The notes: generated by a model from the sequence alone, not told the origin. A DNA stretch of 64,000 nucleotides from Bacillus sp. RAR_GA_16 (GCF_020165985.1 NZ_JAIUKZ010000007.1:186001-250000), one strand, 5' to 3'; positions 9,211 through 18,056 are shown, numbered from the stretch's first letter. Numbers and translations are program-made.

Positions 9211-9232
9211 ATGAAAGTGCTTTCACTATACT
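9204..9232 (+). promoter_or_regulatory. SigA-type promoter of the fru operon
   Basis: TTGACT at 9204-9209, a 17-base spacer, then TATACT at 9227-9232. It lies 24 bases before the fruR start, and no other promoter-like sequence was needed to explain fruRKA. Confidence 0.8.
9212..9225 (+). promoter_or_regulatory. cre-like CcpA site inside the fru promoter
   Basis: TGAAAGTGCTTTCA is a perfect 14-base palindrome apart from its centre and differs by one base from the strong cre TGAAAGCGCTTTCA. It occupies the spacer between the -35 and -10 boxes, where bound CcpA would block RNA polymerase. CcpA is encoded in this window. Confidence 0.6.
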
Positions 9233-9255
9233 GTGAGTAGAAAGTAGGTGATGAT

Positions 9256-10009
9256 TTGTTAAATGCTGAACGTCATTTCATCATTTTACAAGTTCTTAAG
9301 GAAAAGGAAACGGCCACGGTTCATGATTTAAGTGAAGCGACAGGAGCATCTGTTTCAACCATTCGACGCGATTCTTGTTCAATTAGAAGAAGAGAGTAAG
9401 TTGAAACGAGTTCATGGTGGAGCCTCGCTTTTTCGATCAAAGTGGACAGAGCCTTCACTTGGTGAGAAATCAACTCAGAATATGACAGAAAAAGAGAAAA
9501 TTGCCTCATACGCAGCAGGACTGGTGAAAGATGGTGACTGTATTTTTGTTGATGCTGGAACCACAACCCAGAAGATGGCGCCGTTCTTACAAGATAAAGA
9601 GGTCATTGTTGTGACCAATGGTTACCAGGTTATTGAAAACCTGCTCGCAGAGGGAATTACAACTTATGTAATTGGTGGAAAATTCAAACCAAGAACAGGG
9701 GCTATGACAGGCGCTAAGGCACTTGAAAGTCTTGAGACGTATCGCTTCGATAAGTGTTTTATCGGAATTAACGGCATTCATGAATCATTAGGATATACAA
9801 CTGCTGACCCTGATGAAGCCATTGTTAAAAGGGCTGCAATTAAACTTTCAAGAGAAGCTTATGTTCTAGCTGATAATTCTAAGATTGGGGAAGCAGCGTT
9901 TAGTAAAGTAGCGGATATTGAGGCATGTACAGTGATTACAAATGAACATCCTGAAATAAATTACGATCATGTCAGTAAACATACAACAGTAGAAGTGGTG
10001 AAAATATGA
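9256..10009 (+). pseudogene. fruR: Fructose operon repressor FruR (DeoR family), +1 frameshift at 9370-9374
   Basis: A DeoR-family repressor expected to sense fructose-1-phosphate. The start is TTG 9256 behind AGGTG, reading LLNAERHFII. The N-terminal winged helix ends with GASVSTIRRD, after which the frame is lost. The second frame has LVQLEEESKLKRVHGGA and the sugar-phosphate-binding half with DAGTTTQKMA, VTNG and YVLADNSK. Removing one T from GATTC at 9370-9374 restores RRDL, the DeoR family signature, and gives 250 residues, very close to B. subtilis FruR. If the shift is real, the DNA-binding and sensor halves are separated and the operon would lose repression. The 3' end overlaps fruK by ATGA. 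Confidence 0.88.
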
Positions 10010-10938
10010 TTTATACAATTACGTTAAATCCCTCAGTTGATTACATTGTTCGACTGAATAATCTTAAAACGGGACTTGTCAATACAGTAGACGAAGAAAC
10101 CAAAATCGCAGGCGGTAAAGGTGTTAATGTAACGAAAGTTCTCAAGCGTCTTGGCCATGATTCAACGGCATTAGGATTTGTTGGGGGATTTACAGGTCAA
10201 TTCATTGAGCAATCGCTGAAAGAGGAAGGTCATCATTCTAAATTTATCCACGTAACTGGAGATACTCGCATTAATATTAAGTTAAAAAATGGTGAGGAAA
10301 CAGAAATTAACGGGTTATCGCCTGTGATTACTGAAAGCAACATTGAGGAGTTGTTTGCTCAACTTTCACAAACTGTCGCAGGTGATATTGTCGTAATGGC
10401 TGGGAGCGTCCCTTCTAGTGTAGATCAAACGATCTATTCTCGGATCCTTCAGTCACTACCAGATGGCGTCCAGGCGATTGTTGACACGAAAGGAAAAGCG
10501 TTAGAAGAAACGGTGAAAGCAAAACCTTTCCTAGTGAAGCCAAATCACCATGAATTAGGCGATTTATTTGGTGTAGAGATTACTTCGGTTGATGAGGCAG
10601 TTAAATACGGAAAAAAAGTTCAAGCGATGGGGGCCAAAAACGTTATTGTTTCGATGGCTGGTGACGGCGCAGTATTGATTACAGAAGAAGAGGTCCTTTT
10701 TGGGAATGTTCCTGTTGGTAAAGTAAAAAACTCGGTTGGAGCTGGGGATTCGGTTGTAGCCGGTTTCCTAAGTAAGTACATTGAAACTGAAAATTTGAAA
10801 GAAGCATTTCAGTCTGGAATTGCAGCAGGAAGTGCGAGCGCATTTTCAGCTGGGTTTTGTACAGCAGAAGAAGTTCAAGAATTAAGAAAGCAAATAATGG
10901 TTCAGTCATATGAAGAAATGGGAGGTCGGGGTATATGA
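10006..10938 (+). CDS. fruK: 1-phosphofructokinase FruK
   Basis: PfkB-family kinase converting fructose-1-phosphate, delivered by the FruA PTS, to fructose-1,6-bisphosphate. The 310-residue protein has the N-terminal MIYTITLNPSVDY, the sugar-binding GGKGVNVTKVLKRLG near residue 37, and the C-terminal ATP/anion-hole motif KNSVGAGDSVVAGF near residue 242 with the catalytic Asp. It is coupled by four-base overlaps to fruR before it and fruA after it, forming the standard fruRKA operon. Confidence 0.95.
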   Translation: MIYTITLNPSVDYIVRLNNLKTGLVNTVDEETKIAGGKGVNVTKVLKRLGHDSTALGFVGGFTGQFIEQSLKEEGHHSKFIHVTGDTRINIKLKNGEETEINGLSPVITESNIEELFAQLSQTVAGDIVVMAGSVPSSVDQTIYSRILQSLPDGVQAIVDTKGKALEETVKAKPFLVKPNHHELGDLFGVEITSVDEAVKYGKKVQAMGAKNVIVSMAGDGAVLITEEEVLFGNVPVGKVKNSVGAGDSVVAGFLSKYIETENLKEAFQSGIAAGSASAFSAGFCTAEEVQELRKQIMVQSYEEMGGRGI

Positions 10939-12854
10939 GAATCACAGAATTATTAACAAAAGAGACAATGATTCTGAATCTAGAAGCAGATTCGAAAGAC
11001 CGTGTGATTAATGAGCTGTCTGAAAAGCTAGAGAGAGCTGGAAAACTAAAAGATCTGAATGCATTTAAGAAAGCGATCCACGCGCGTGAAAAAGAAAGCA
11101 CAACTGGAATCGGGGAAGGCATTGCGATTCCTCACGCTAAAACTGCGGCAGTAAAGTCACCTGCAATCGTCTTTGGGCGTTCTAATGCTGGTATTGACTA
11201 TCAATCTCTTGACGGTCAGCCTGCGCACTTGTTCTTTATGATTGCTGCGACGGAAGGTGCAAATCAAACGCATCTTGAAGCGCTATCGAGACTATCTTCC
11301 TTTTTAATGGATAACGAATTCCGTAAAGGACTTCTCGAAGCAAGAACGGAAGAAGAAGTTTTGCAAGCGTTTGATCAGAAAGAAGAAGAAAATGCTGATG
11401 AAGATGAAGATGAAGATGAAGTAGAAGAAACCAATGAAGGTACCGGAAAAATATTAGCGGTTACAGCTTGCCCTACTGGTATTGCTCATACTTATATGGC
11501 AGCAGATGCGTTAAAAGCGAAAGCCGCTGAAATGGGCTATAGTGTCAAAGTCGAAACAAATGGATCAGGAGGCGTAAAAAATCGCCTGACTGATGAAGAG
11601 ATTGAAAACGCACCGGGTATCATTGTTGCCGCTGACACAAAAGTTGAGATGGAGCGTTTTAAAGGGAAAAAAGTGATTGAAGTTCCCGTAGCAGAAGCGA
11701 TTCGAAAGCCGGCTGATTTACTAAAGCAGGCAGCAAACGGTGATGCGCCGGTTTATAAATCTTCTGGATCATACGAAGATCAAATCAGTGAGAAGAAGAA
11801 TGAAAGAAAAGGAAAGCAGTCAGCCTTTTATAAGCACTTGATGAATGGTGTTTCGAATATGCTTCCGCTCGTTGTTGGTGGCGGTATTTTGATAGCCCTT
11901 TCATTTATCTTTGGTATTAATGCTGCTGATCCAGATGATCCAAGTTATAATGCGTTTGCAGCAGCTCTTAGCACGATCGGCGGTGGAAATGCCTTTGCTC
12001 TTATGATACCAGTCCTCGCAGGATTTATCGCGATGAGTATCGCTGATCGTCCTGGTCTTGCCCCTGGTCTCGTTGGTGGTTTAATGGCTTCTACGAACGG
12101 CGCGGGTTTTCTTGGTGGTCTTATTGCAGGTTTCCTTGCTGGTTACGCTGTTCTTCTATTGAAAAAGCTGTTCTCTGGACTTCCGCAGTCGCTTGAAGGA
12201 TTAAAACCAGTCCTGCTTTATCCACTGTTTGGTATTTTTATTACAGGAATTATCATGATGTACGTAGTCATTGAACCTGTTGGGGCTCTTAATACAGGAC
12301 TTGAAAACTGGTTGAGTGGTATGGGTACCACAAATAAGCTTCTTCTTGGTTTAATTCTAGGTGGTATGATGGCGGTAGATATGGGAGGTCCGATTAATAA
12401 AGCAGCCTTTACTTTCGGTATTGCGATGATTGACGCGGGTAATCTTACGTATCATGCAGCGATCATGGCAGGGGGTATGACACCACCCCTAGGACTTGCG
12501 CTTGCTACAACGCTCTTTAAAAATCGTTTTAACAAAACAGAGCGTGAAGCAGGAAAAGTGGCCTACGTGATGGGAGCTTCTTTTATCACAGAAGGTGCCA
12601 TTCCATTTGCTGCAGCCGATCCTGGACGAGTAATTCCTTCCATCATTGTTGGATCATCTGTTGCAGGAGCGTTAACGATGTTGTTTAACATTGCTTTACC
12701 TGCACCACATGGCGGAGCTTTTGTAATCTGGTCGGTTAATAACATCTCGTTAACTCATATTTTGCTATACATTCTTGCGATTGTGATCGGTACAATTGTT
12801 ACGGCCTTGATGGTAGGAATCTTAAAAAAATCCAAACCACAAGTGCAAGCATAA
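10935..12854 (+). CDS. fruA: PTS fructose transporter FruA, EIIABC
   Basis: Fructose-specific PTS permease that imports fructose as fructose-1-phosphate. The domain order is EIIA (about residues 1-150, phospho-His in GIAIPHAKT near 65), an acidic linker rich in Glu/Asp (about 152-168), EIIB (about 172-268, phospho-Cys in AVTACPTGIAHT near 178), then the EIIC membrane domain (about 290-630) with multiple hydrophobic segments. The start ATG 10935 overlaps the fruK stop and follows GGAGGT. The length of 639 residues is normal for this three-domain form. Confidence 0.95.
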   Translation: MRITELLTKETMILNLEADSKDRVINELSEKLERAGKLKDLNAFKKAIHAREKESTTGIGEGIAIPHAKTAAVKSPAIVFGRSNAGIDYQSLDGQPAHLFFMIAATEGANQTHLEALSRLSSFLMDNEFRKGLLEARTEEEVLQAFDQKEEENADEDEDEDEVEETNEGTGKILAVTACPTGIAHTYMAADALKAKAAEMGYSVKVETNGSGGVKNRLTDEEIENAPGIIVAADTKVEMERFKGKKVIEVPVAEAIRKPADLLKQAANGDAPVYKSSGSYEDQISEKKNERKGKQSAFYKHLMNGVSNMLPLVVGGGILIALSFIFGINAADPDDPSYNAFAAALSTIGGGNAFALMIPVLAGFIAMSIADRPGLAPGLVGGLMASTNGAGFLGGLIAGFLAGYAVLLLKKLFSGLPQSLEGLKPVLLYPLFGIFITGIIMMYVVIEPVGALNTGLENWLSGMGTTNKLLLGLILGGMMAVDMGGPINKAAFTFGIAMIDAGNLTYHAAIMAGGMTPPLGLALATTLFKNRFNKTEREAGKVAYVMGASFITEGAIPFAAADPGRVIPSIIVGSSVAGALTMLFNIALPAPHGGAFVIWSVNNISLTHILLYILAIVIGTIVTALMVGILKKSKPQVQA

Positions 12855-12860
12855 GGCTAA

Positions 12861-12890
12861 AAAGAGGCTCTGAATGAGAGCCTCTTTTTT
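12861..12890 (+). terminator. Terminator of the fru operon
   Basis: AAAGAGGCTC (12861-12870) pairs with GAGCCTCTTT (12878-12887) and continues into a T run, just after the fruA stop. Confidence 0.88.
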
Positions 12891-13055
12891 CTATTTACTA
12901 ATAAAAAAAAAGTGAAGAAATCATTTGGACCACGTTCATAAGTTGTTGGGATTTTCCACTTTATGTTAAAAGTACACTCTTGATGAGAGAGGTTGAGAGA
13001 GCGTGAGAACCGATATATGTCCATCTCAATCATACAGTTTACGTTCAGATTCAAA

Positions 13056-13069
13056 TGATAACGTTTTCA
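13056..13069 (+). promoter_or_regulatory. cre-like site upstream of proC
   Basis: TGATAACGTTTTCA fits the cre consensus (TGWNANCGNTNWCA) in the roughly 290-base gap between the fru terminator and proC. I see no convincing promoter next to it, and nothing else in the gap that I can support. Confidence 0.4.
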
Positions 13070-13183
13070 CTAGGTATCTTGCGCTTATGCTCATTTCTTG
13101 GGGTATAAAGGTTGAAGGGGAAAGAATGCAGTGTTAGTATAAATGACCGTAGATGATTTTTCGGAAATTCAAAGGAGGCAATC

Positions 13184-14026
13184 ATGCTAGAAAATAAAAC
13201 CGTAACGTTTATCGGAGCGGGTTCAATGGCAGAGGCAATGGCTGCAGGAATGATTGAGTCAGGTACTATTGAACCTGAACGTATTATAATGACAAACAGA
13301 AGTAATGAACAACGTCGTCAGGAGCTTATGGAGAACCACGGCGTATTGGCGACGCAAAGTATAGAATTCGCTGTTCGTGAGGCTGATGTTGTTATCCTTG
13401 CAATGAAACCTAAAGATGTTGAACGTGCCATAGAGGGGATCGAGAACTTTATCACGAATGATCAACTTCTCTTATCTGTTCTAGCTGGCGTCCCATCCTC
13501 CTATATTGAGGAGCAATTGGATGGAGAACAACCAGTCATCCGCGTTATGCCGAACACATCAAGTATGATTGGTAAGTCAATTTCTGCTCTTGCAGCAGGA
13601 AAGTATGTAAGTGATGAGCAGGTTTCAATGGCTCGTGCCCTCATACGTTCAATAGGAGAAACTGTTGTGATCGAAGAAGAGCAAATGGACGTATTTACAG
13701 GCGTTGCGGGTAGCGGACCGGCTTATATCTATTATGTTATTGAAAGTCTTGAAAAAGCAGCAATTAAAGGCGGAATTGAAACGGAAACAGCAAGAAAAAT
13801 GGCTGTTCAAACTGTGCTAGGTGCTGGCATGATGGCCGAGCAATCAGAAGATTCTCCTTCAGCATTAAGAAAGAAAGTGACTTCTCCAAATGGTACAACT
13901 CAAGCAGGACTTGAAGCATTGTATGATAATGGTGGGGGAGAGGCTTTTGCAGCAGCTGTTGAAAATGCAGCGACACGTTCAAAAGAAATTAGCACTCAAT
14001 TTGATAAAAAACCAGTAACTCAGTAA
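13184..14026 (+). CDS. proC: Pyrroline-5-carboxylate reductase ProC
   Basis: Last step of proline synthesis: NAD(P)H-dependent reduction of pyrroline-5-carboxylate. The 280-residue protein has the Rossmann motif VTFIGAGSMAEAMAAGM near residue 7, AMKPKDV, RVMPNTSSMIG near residue 118, and the C-terminal dimerisation segment with GSGPAYIYYVIESL and KVTSPNGTTQAGLEAL. The start ATG 13184 follows AAAGGAGG. It stands alone, bounded by its own terminator, so it is probably monocistronic. Confidence 0.94.
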   Translation: MLENKTVTFIGAGSMAEAMAAGMIESGTIEPERIIMTNRSNEQRRQELMENHGVLATQSIEFAVREADVVILAMKPKDVERAIEGIENFITNDQLLLSVLAGVPSSYIEEQLDGEQPVIRVMPNTSSMIGKSISALAAGKYVSDEQVSMARALIRSIGETVVIEEEQMDVFTGVAGSGPAYIYYVIESLEKAAIKGGIETETARKMAVQTVLGAGMMAEQSEDSPSALRKKVTSPNGTTQAGLEALYDNGGGEAFAAAVENAATRSKEISTQFDKKPVTQ

Positions 14027-14054
14027 GGACCGGTGTTTACCGGTTCTTTTTTTT
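14027..14054 (+). terminator. Terminator after proC
   Basis: GGACCGG (14027-14033) pairs with CCGGTTC (14040-14046) with one G-T pair, followed by eight T. Confidence 0.85.
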
Positions 14055-14256
14055 GGCTAAGTTAGCTTATCTTGTTGGTTATCATTCACACAGCCTTTTG
14101 TTAAGAAACCATTCAGGAGGGGTAACATAATAAGGATGGATGATCTGTCCCCTATTTCCTCGTATTGGATGTTCTTTTCTTCAAAATGTTAGTAGAATAA
14201 TAGATGGAATATGATATGATAAGAATTGGATAATTTGTTTGATAGAGGAGGAAAAA

Positions 14257-14799
14257 ATGATGAAAAAAGGAATTTTTGCACTTCTTGCTGTATTTTTAAT
14301 CGCATTTCCTTTCGTAGGGACAGCAGCGCATGCTGAAGCGGATGTCAGTAATGAAGTAAAGAAAGGCGTAGCTGGTTACCTTGGGGAAGAACACTATGAC
14401 TATGATAAAGGTTCTCTTAAAGTTGTAGAAGCAGAAAATCTCGAAGTCGATAGCTCAGCAGATAAGGATTTTAGTAAAGTTTCCATGATGCTTGTTGAGT
14501 TTACAACCGTTCGTGACGACATTTTCTTTGAAGATCATACTCAGGTCCTTTTCTATGATACAGAAGCAAATGCGATCATCCCGGATTCAAAAGTATTGGA
14601 TATTGAGAAAGCAAAGGAATATAAAGATAGTCATGCGGACGTTACAGGTGAGCACCTTCACATGAGCGTTATCCTTTTCCTAAGTGCGATCATGCTTGTC
14701 GGGCCGGCTCTTCTTGCCTATCTATGGTCTAAAAATAAATATTCAACACTACGCTTTAAATTGCAAAATAACGTTTATGATACAAATGCGACTTTTTAA
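14257..14799 (+). CDS. Uncharacterised exported, C-terminally anchored protein
   Basis: I do not recognise this family. The 180-residue product has a clear signal peptide (MMKKGIFALLAVFLIAFPF, predicted cleavage after AHA near residue 28) and an acidic extracellular domain of about 105 residues containing DYDKGSLKVVEAENLEVD and FFEDHTQVLFYDTEANA. One transmembrane segment follows near residues 135-155 (SVILFLSAIMLVGPALLAYL), with a short C-terminal tail. A structural or envelope-stress role would be a guess. The start ATG 14257 follows AGAGGAGG; an upstream in-frame TTG overlaps that site. It has its own terminator. Confidence 0.75.
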   Translation: MMKKGIFALLAVFLIAFPFVGTAAHAEADVSNEVKKGVAGYLGEEHYDYDKGSLKVVEAENLEVDSSADKDFSKVSMMLVEFTTVRDDIFFEDHTQVLFYDTEANAIIPDSKVLDIEKAKEYKDSHADVTGEHLHMSVILFLSAIMLVGPALLAYLWSKNKYSTLRFKLQNNVYDTNATF

Positions 14800-14813
14800 T
14801 AAGTGCAGACAAC

Positions 14814-14848
14814 AACATCCCCGTGCCTTTTGCACGGGGATGTTTATT
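14814..14848. terminator. Terminator between converging genes
   Basis: AACATCCCCGTGC (14814-14826) and GCACGGGGATGTT (14832-14844) form a 13-bp GC-rich stem followed by TTTATTTA on the plus strand. Confidence 0.85.
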
Positions 14849-14894
14849 TAGTCAGTTGATTGTACATCTGTTTTTACATAAGATGAACAGTTTT

Positions 14895-15209
14895 CTACTG
14901 AGCTTGTAATTCTACTAGTGTACCTGTTTCAGCATCTACCATAAATTCAAGTTGCTGAATCTTTCCTTCTTTCTCACAAGTTAGACCTCCCGCATAAACG
15001 GTATAAGGAAGATTGAACTTTTCGACTGAATCCGTTTTCATATGAATCCATGACCCTTTAACCGTATAAACGGGTTTAACCGCACCTTTAACGGCTTTTA
15101 ATGCTTTTTCAGGGGAGATATACGTTCTTTTTGAAGCGATGGTTGATGCTGTAAATGCGGCAGCTCCTGCTCCAATTAATGCCCCAACTAACAAATCCTT
15201 TGTTTTCAT
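14895..15209 (-). CDS. Small PepSY-domain protein
   Basis: A 104-residue protein with an N-terminal hydrophobic segment (LLVGALIGAGAAAFTASTIA, residues 6-25), probably a membrane anchor or signal, followed by a PepSY-like domain. Features are ISPEKALKAVKGAV near residue 32, TVYAGGLTCEKEGKIQQLEF and VDAETGTLVELQ at the end. PepSY domains are thought to inhibit or regulate peptidases in the cell envelope, but its partner is unknown. The gene is divergent from ytoP. Confidence 0.72.
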   Translation of the reverse strand: MKTKDLLVGALIGAGAAAFTASTIASKRTYISPEKALKAVKGAVKPVYTVKGSWIHMKTDSVEKFNLPYTVYAGGLTCEKEGKIQQLEFMVDAETGTLVELQAQ

Positions 15210-15371
15210 TGATTAAGATGCTCCCTTCTTCAAATGGCCAATTTGTTTCCATCTTTAGTATATCTGAATTTTACCCTTGTACCAAATGTTTCTACTGAAA
15301 ATCCAAGACACTAGAAACGTTGCACCAGATTCGATACAATAGGAAGAGACGAACGATGGAAGGGGATACAT

Positions 15372-16439
15372 ATGAATAAAGAAACGTTGACGCTTTTTAA
15401 AACATTAACCGAATTACAAGGTGCTCCAGGTTTTGAACATGATGTTAGAAAATTTGTGAAAAGTGAAATCAGTAAGTATACAGATGAAATGATTCAAGAT
15501 AACCTTGGAAGCGTCTTTGGCGTTAAACGAAACAAAGGTCCACGTGTCATGGTAGCCGGGCATATGGATGAAGTTGGGTTTATGGTAACATCCATCACAG
15601 AAAATGGGATGTTGCGTTTTCAAACACTTGGAGGTTGGTGGAGTCAAGTTCTCCTTGCGCAGCGTGTTCAAGTTATGACAAAGAACGGTCCGATCCCAGG
15701 AGTGATTGGTTCAATTCCACCTCATTTACTAGATGATGCCACTAGAAATAAACCAATGGCAATTAAAAATATGCTTATTGATATTGGTGCAGATAATAAA
15801 GAAGATGCCGAGCGTATTGGTGTAAAACCAGGACAACAAATTGTTCCTGTATGCCCTTTTACTCCAATGGCGAATGAAAAGAAAATTATGGCGAAAGCAT
15901 GGGACAACCGCTACGGTGTAGGTTTAGCGATTGAACTATTAAAAGAACTCCAAAATGAGGAGCTGCCAAATGAGCTTTATTCGGGTGCTACTGTTCAAGA
16001 AGAAGTTGGCTTACGAGGAGCACAAACCGCAGCAAATATGATTAATCCAGACCTTTTCTACGCCCTAGATGCAAGTCCTGCAAACGATATGACTGGAGAT
16101 AAGAATGAATTTGGCCAGCTTGGTAAAGGAGCACTTCTACGTATTTATGATCGCTCAATGGTTACGCATCAAGGATTAAGAGATTTTATCCTTGATACTG
16201 CTGAAAGTAATGAAATTCCTTATCAGTATTTCATATCTCAAGGCGGAACGGACGCAGGACGCGTTCATCTCTCAAATCACGGTGTTCCTTCCGCAGTAGT
16301 AGGAATTTGTTCACGATACATCCATACATCTTCTTCTATGATTCATGTAGATGATTATGCGGCTGCAAAAGAATTGTTAATTAAATTAGTGAAGTCAACA
16401 GATCAAGCAACGGTAGATAGCATTAAAAGCAACGTGTAA
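15372..16439 (+). CDS. ytoP: M42 family metallopeptidase YtoP
   Basis: Cytoplasmic M42 (glutamyl/deblocking aminopeptidase, TET-like) metallopeptidase of 355 residues. Metal-site and catalytic motifs are visible: [11 protein letters not shown] near residue 62, [14 protein letters not shown] near 178, [10 protein letters not shown] near 211, DASPAND near 235 and the C-terminal [11 protein letters not shown] near 322. The start ATG 15372 follows GAAGGGG. Its original terminator immediately downstream has been split and duplicated by an insertion sequence. Confidence 0.92.
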   Translation: MNKETLTLFKTLTELQGAPGFEHDVRKFVKSEISKYTDEMIQDNLGSVFGVKRNKGPRVMVAGHMDEVGFMVTSITENGMLRFQTLGGWWSQVLLAQRVQVMTKNGPIPGVIGSIPPHLLDDATRNKPMAIKNMLIDIGADNKEDAERIGVKPGQQIVPVCPFTPMANEKKIMAKAWDNRYGVGLAIELLKELQNEELPNELYSGATVQEEVGLRGAQTAANMINPDLFYALDASPANDMTGDKNEFGQLGKGALLRIYDRSMVTHQGLRDFILDTAESNEIPYQYFISQGGTDAGRVHLSNHGVPSAVVGICSRYIHTSSSMIHVDDYAAAKELLIKLVKSTDQATVDSIKSNV

Positions 16440-16444
16440 GTAAA

Positions 16445-16463
16445 AGGAGCCGTAACGGCTCCT
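16445..16463 (+). repeat. Left target-site duplication of the IS (palindromic ytoP terminator)
   Basis: AGGAGCCGTAACGGCTCCT, 19 bases and itself a palindrome, abuts the left end of the insertion sequence. The identical copy is at 18038-18056. It is the stem-loop of the ytoP terminator. Confidence 0.85.
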
Positions 16464-16464
16464 C

Positions 16465-16505
16465 AGCTTGTAGAGGAACCCCCGGTTCCTCTACAAGCTT
16501 TTTTT
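16465..16505 (+). terminator. Left-end IS hairpin acting as an inward terminator
   Basis: AGCTTGTAGAGGAACC (16465-16480), loop CCC, then the exact complement to 16499, followed by T to 16505. It would stop plus-strand transcripts leaving ytoP from running antisense through the transposase. Confidence 0.75.
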
Positions 16506-16569
16506 AATGGTTTTGATTTTCCTGTTGGTTGAAATGGTGTTTTGAAGTATATACGATGAAAAAAACTCT

Positions 16570-16601
16570 CCTTCACCTAGCTCATCCGGTCTAGGTGAAG
16601 G
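16570..16601 (-). terminator. Stem overlapping the transposase stop codon
   Basis: CCTTCACCTAG (16570-16580) and CTAGGTGAAGG (16591-16601) form an 11-bp stem spanning the transposase stop. On the minus strand it is followed by AGAG and a T run. Confidence 0.65.
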
Positions 16602-17929
16602 GCAATCTTCTTCATGTTCTGACAGGCGGCTGTCAGTAACGCTTGTTCTGAAACTTTCTGTTTTCCGCGCAAACGACAATAACGCAGCCCATGCAGTTCT
16701 TTTGAATCTGCGAAGCTACGCTCAATTTTTTCTTTTCTCATTCGATAAATCCATTTTCCTTCATTGGAAAGCCGGTTCTGTCGAACCTGCTCTTTGGACC
16801 CCTCCCAGACATGACGAGTGATGGTTTTTTGATGTTTATGATTTTGATTACACTGCGCTAATAGAGGACATGTCTTACATTTCGTTGGATCAGATTTGTA
16901 GTGACGATAGCCGTCTCGATCCGTAGTCGAATAAGTTAACATCTCTCCTTGCGGACAGATATAATGATCTGGGTCTTCTTCATACTTGTATTTCCACTTT
17001 GGAATGAATCCTTTTCGTGATTGATACCGACGATGGGCAATAACGCCAAACACCTTTCGCTGAGCTAAACCATGACAAATCGGACTGGTAAGGTAACCGG
17101 CATCTAATCCAACGGCTTCAACATGAAATCCAAATCGCTTGATCTGACGGTCCAAACGCTGTAAATAAGGCTTCGAATCATGAATGTTGCCAGGAGTAAT
17201 ATGGACGTCGGTAATAATGTTGTATTTAATATCTGTCGTGCGGTGATCCAAATAGAAAAACCCCTCGGGTTTGTGGTCACGGTACAAGTAACCACTCTCT
17301 GGATCGGTATGACTGACTTTAATCTCTTTGGTTTTCTTCACCTCCTCCTTTTCCTTTAGGGGCTTTTTTCCGTGCTCAGCCCGATCCTGTTCCACAGCTT
17401 CATTCAACTCTTCAATATAATCGGCCGTTTCAACGTGAACTTCTTTTCTGGAAAACTTCTTTTTATTGGCGTTTGCTTTTAAATGGGTTGAGTCCGTATA
17501 AAGCACGCGACCCGAGACCATTCGATGGTTCATCGCTTGATGAACGATTTCATCAAAGACCTCCTGGAAGATATCAGTCTCATGAAATCTCATTCTGCGG
17601 TTCCAGCTAATAGTGGAGTGGTGAGGAACCGAGTCTGTTAAATTTAAGCCAAGAAACCAACGGTAAGCGACATTCGTTTGAATTTGGCGTTCTAATTCTC
17701 GTTCAGAACGGATGCCATAAATATAGCCAATGAACATCATTTTAAATAACACAAGAGGGTCTAAAGAGGGGCGGCCATTATCTTCACAATAGTAAGGACG
17801 GACTTTCTCGGGAATAAAGGAAAAGTCTATGTAGTGGTCAATTTTTCGAAGTAAGTGGTTTTCAGGGACGAGCTCTTCAATGGTCACCATTTCTAATTCG
17901 TTTTGTCGATTTTGTCTAGATTGGAACAT
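16577..17929 (-). CDS. IS1182 family transposase
   Basis: A 450-residue DDE transposase. The N-terminal part has the IS1182 motif [20 protein letters not shown] and [19 protein letters not shown]. The catalytic core has the first Asp in [15 protein letters not shown], the second in [12 protein letters not shown], and the third acidic residue in the block [19 protein letters not shown] Cys cluster ([17 protein letters not shown]) lies before the last block, as in relatives. I chose ATG 17929 behind GGCGGTG; GTG/ATG at 17938/17935 are possible. No frameshift or stop is seen, so it may be active. Confidence 0.92.
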   Translation of the reverse strand: MFQSRQNRQNELEMVTIEELVPENHLLRKIDHYIDFSFIPEKVRPYYCEDNGRPSLDPLVLFKMMFIGYIYGIRSERELERQIQTNVAYRWFLGLNLTDSVPHHSTISWNRRMRFHETDIFQEVFDEIVHQAMNHRMVSGRVLYTDSTHLKANANKKKFSRKEVHVETADYIEELNEAVEQDRAEHGKKPLKEKEEVKKTKEIKVSHTDPESGYLYRDHKPEGFFYLDHRTTDIKYNIITDVHITPGNIHDSKPYLQRLDRQIKRFGFHVEAVGLDAGYLTSPICHGLAQRKVFGVIAHRRYQSRKGFIPKWKYKYEEDPDHYICPQGEMLTYSTTDRDGYRHYKSDPTKCKTCPLLAQCNQNHKHQKTITRHVWEGSKEQVRQNRLSNEGKWIYRMRKEKIERSFADSKELHGLRYCRLRGKQKVSEQALLTAACQNMKKIALHLDRMS

Positions 17930-18008
17930 TAACATCACCGCCTAAATAGAATCTACCTATAGGATAACAAAACAAAATGGATAATTGAGGGAAAAGAGAT
18001 AAAAAAAA

Positions 18009-18037
18009 CAGGCTGTCGAGACTTTCTCGACAGCCTG
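18009..18037 (-). terminator. Right-end IS hairpin acting as an inward terminator
   Basis: CAGGCTGTCGAGA (18009-18021), loop CTT, then the exact complement (18025-18037). An A run at 18001-18008 becomes the T tract on the minus strand, so it faces inward against external transcripts. Confidence 0.72.
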
Positions 18038-18056
18038 AGGAGCCGTAACGGCTCCT
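18038..18056 (+). repeat. Right target-site duplication of the IS
   Basis: Second identical copy of AGGAGCCGTAACGGCTCCT, followed by TTTTC, the original T tract of the ytoP terminator. This shows that the uninterrupted site was a terminator. Confidence 0.85.

Larger units (their letters stand above)
16464..18037 (-). mobile_element. IS1182-family insertion sequence, 1574 bp, apparently complete
   Basis: Bounded by identical 19-base palindromic target duplications. The ends are imperfect inverted repeats: left CAGCTTGTAGAGGAA against right (reversed) CAGGCTGTCGAGAAA, 11 of 15 matching. Each end is also a hairpin: a 16-bp stem at 16465-16499 followed by T on the plus strand, and a 13-bp stem at 18009-18037 preceded by A, so followed by T on the minus strand. 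Both therefore terminate transcription entering the element. A single intact transposase gene lies on the minus strand with its own terminator-like stem (16570-16601). I infer recent insertion because the duplications are identical and the ORF is intact. Confidence 0.88.

Noticed and set aside
12857-13054. 65-codon minus-strand ORF between fruA and proC
   Set aside because: Its composition looks like antisense noise, it overlaps the fru terminator, and no plausible Shine-Dalgarno precedes it.
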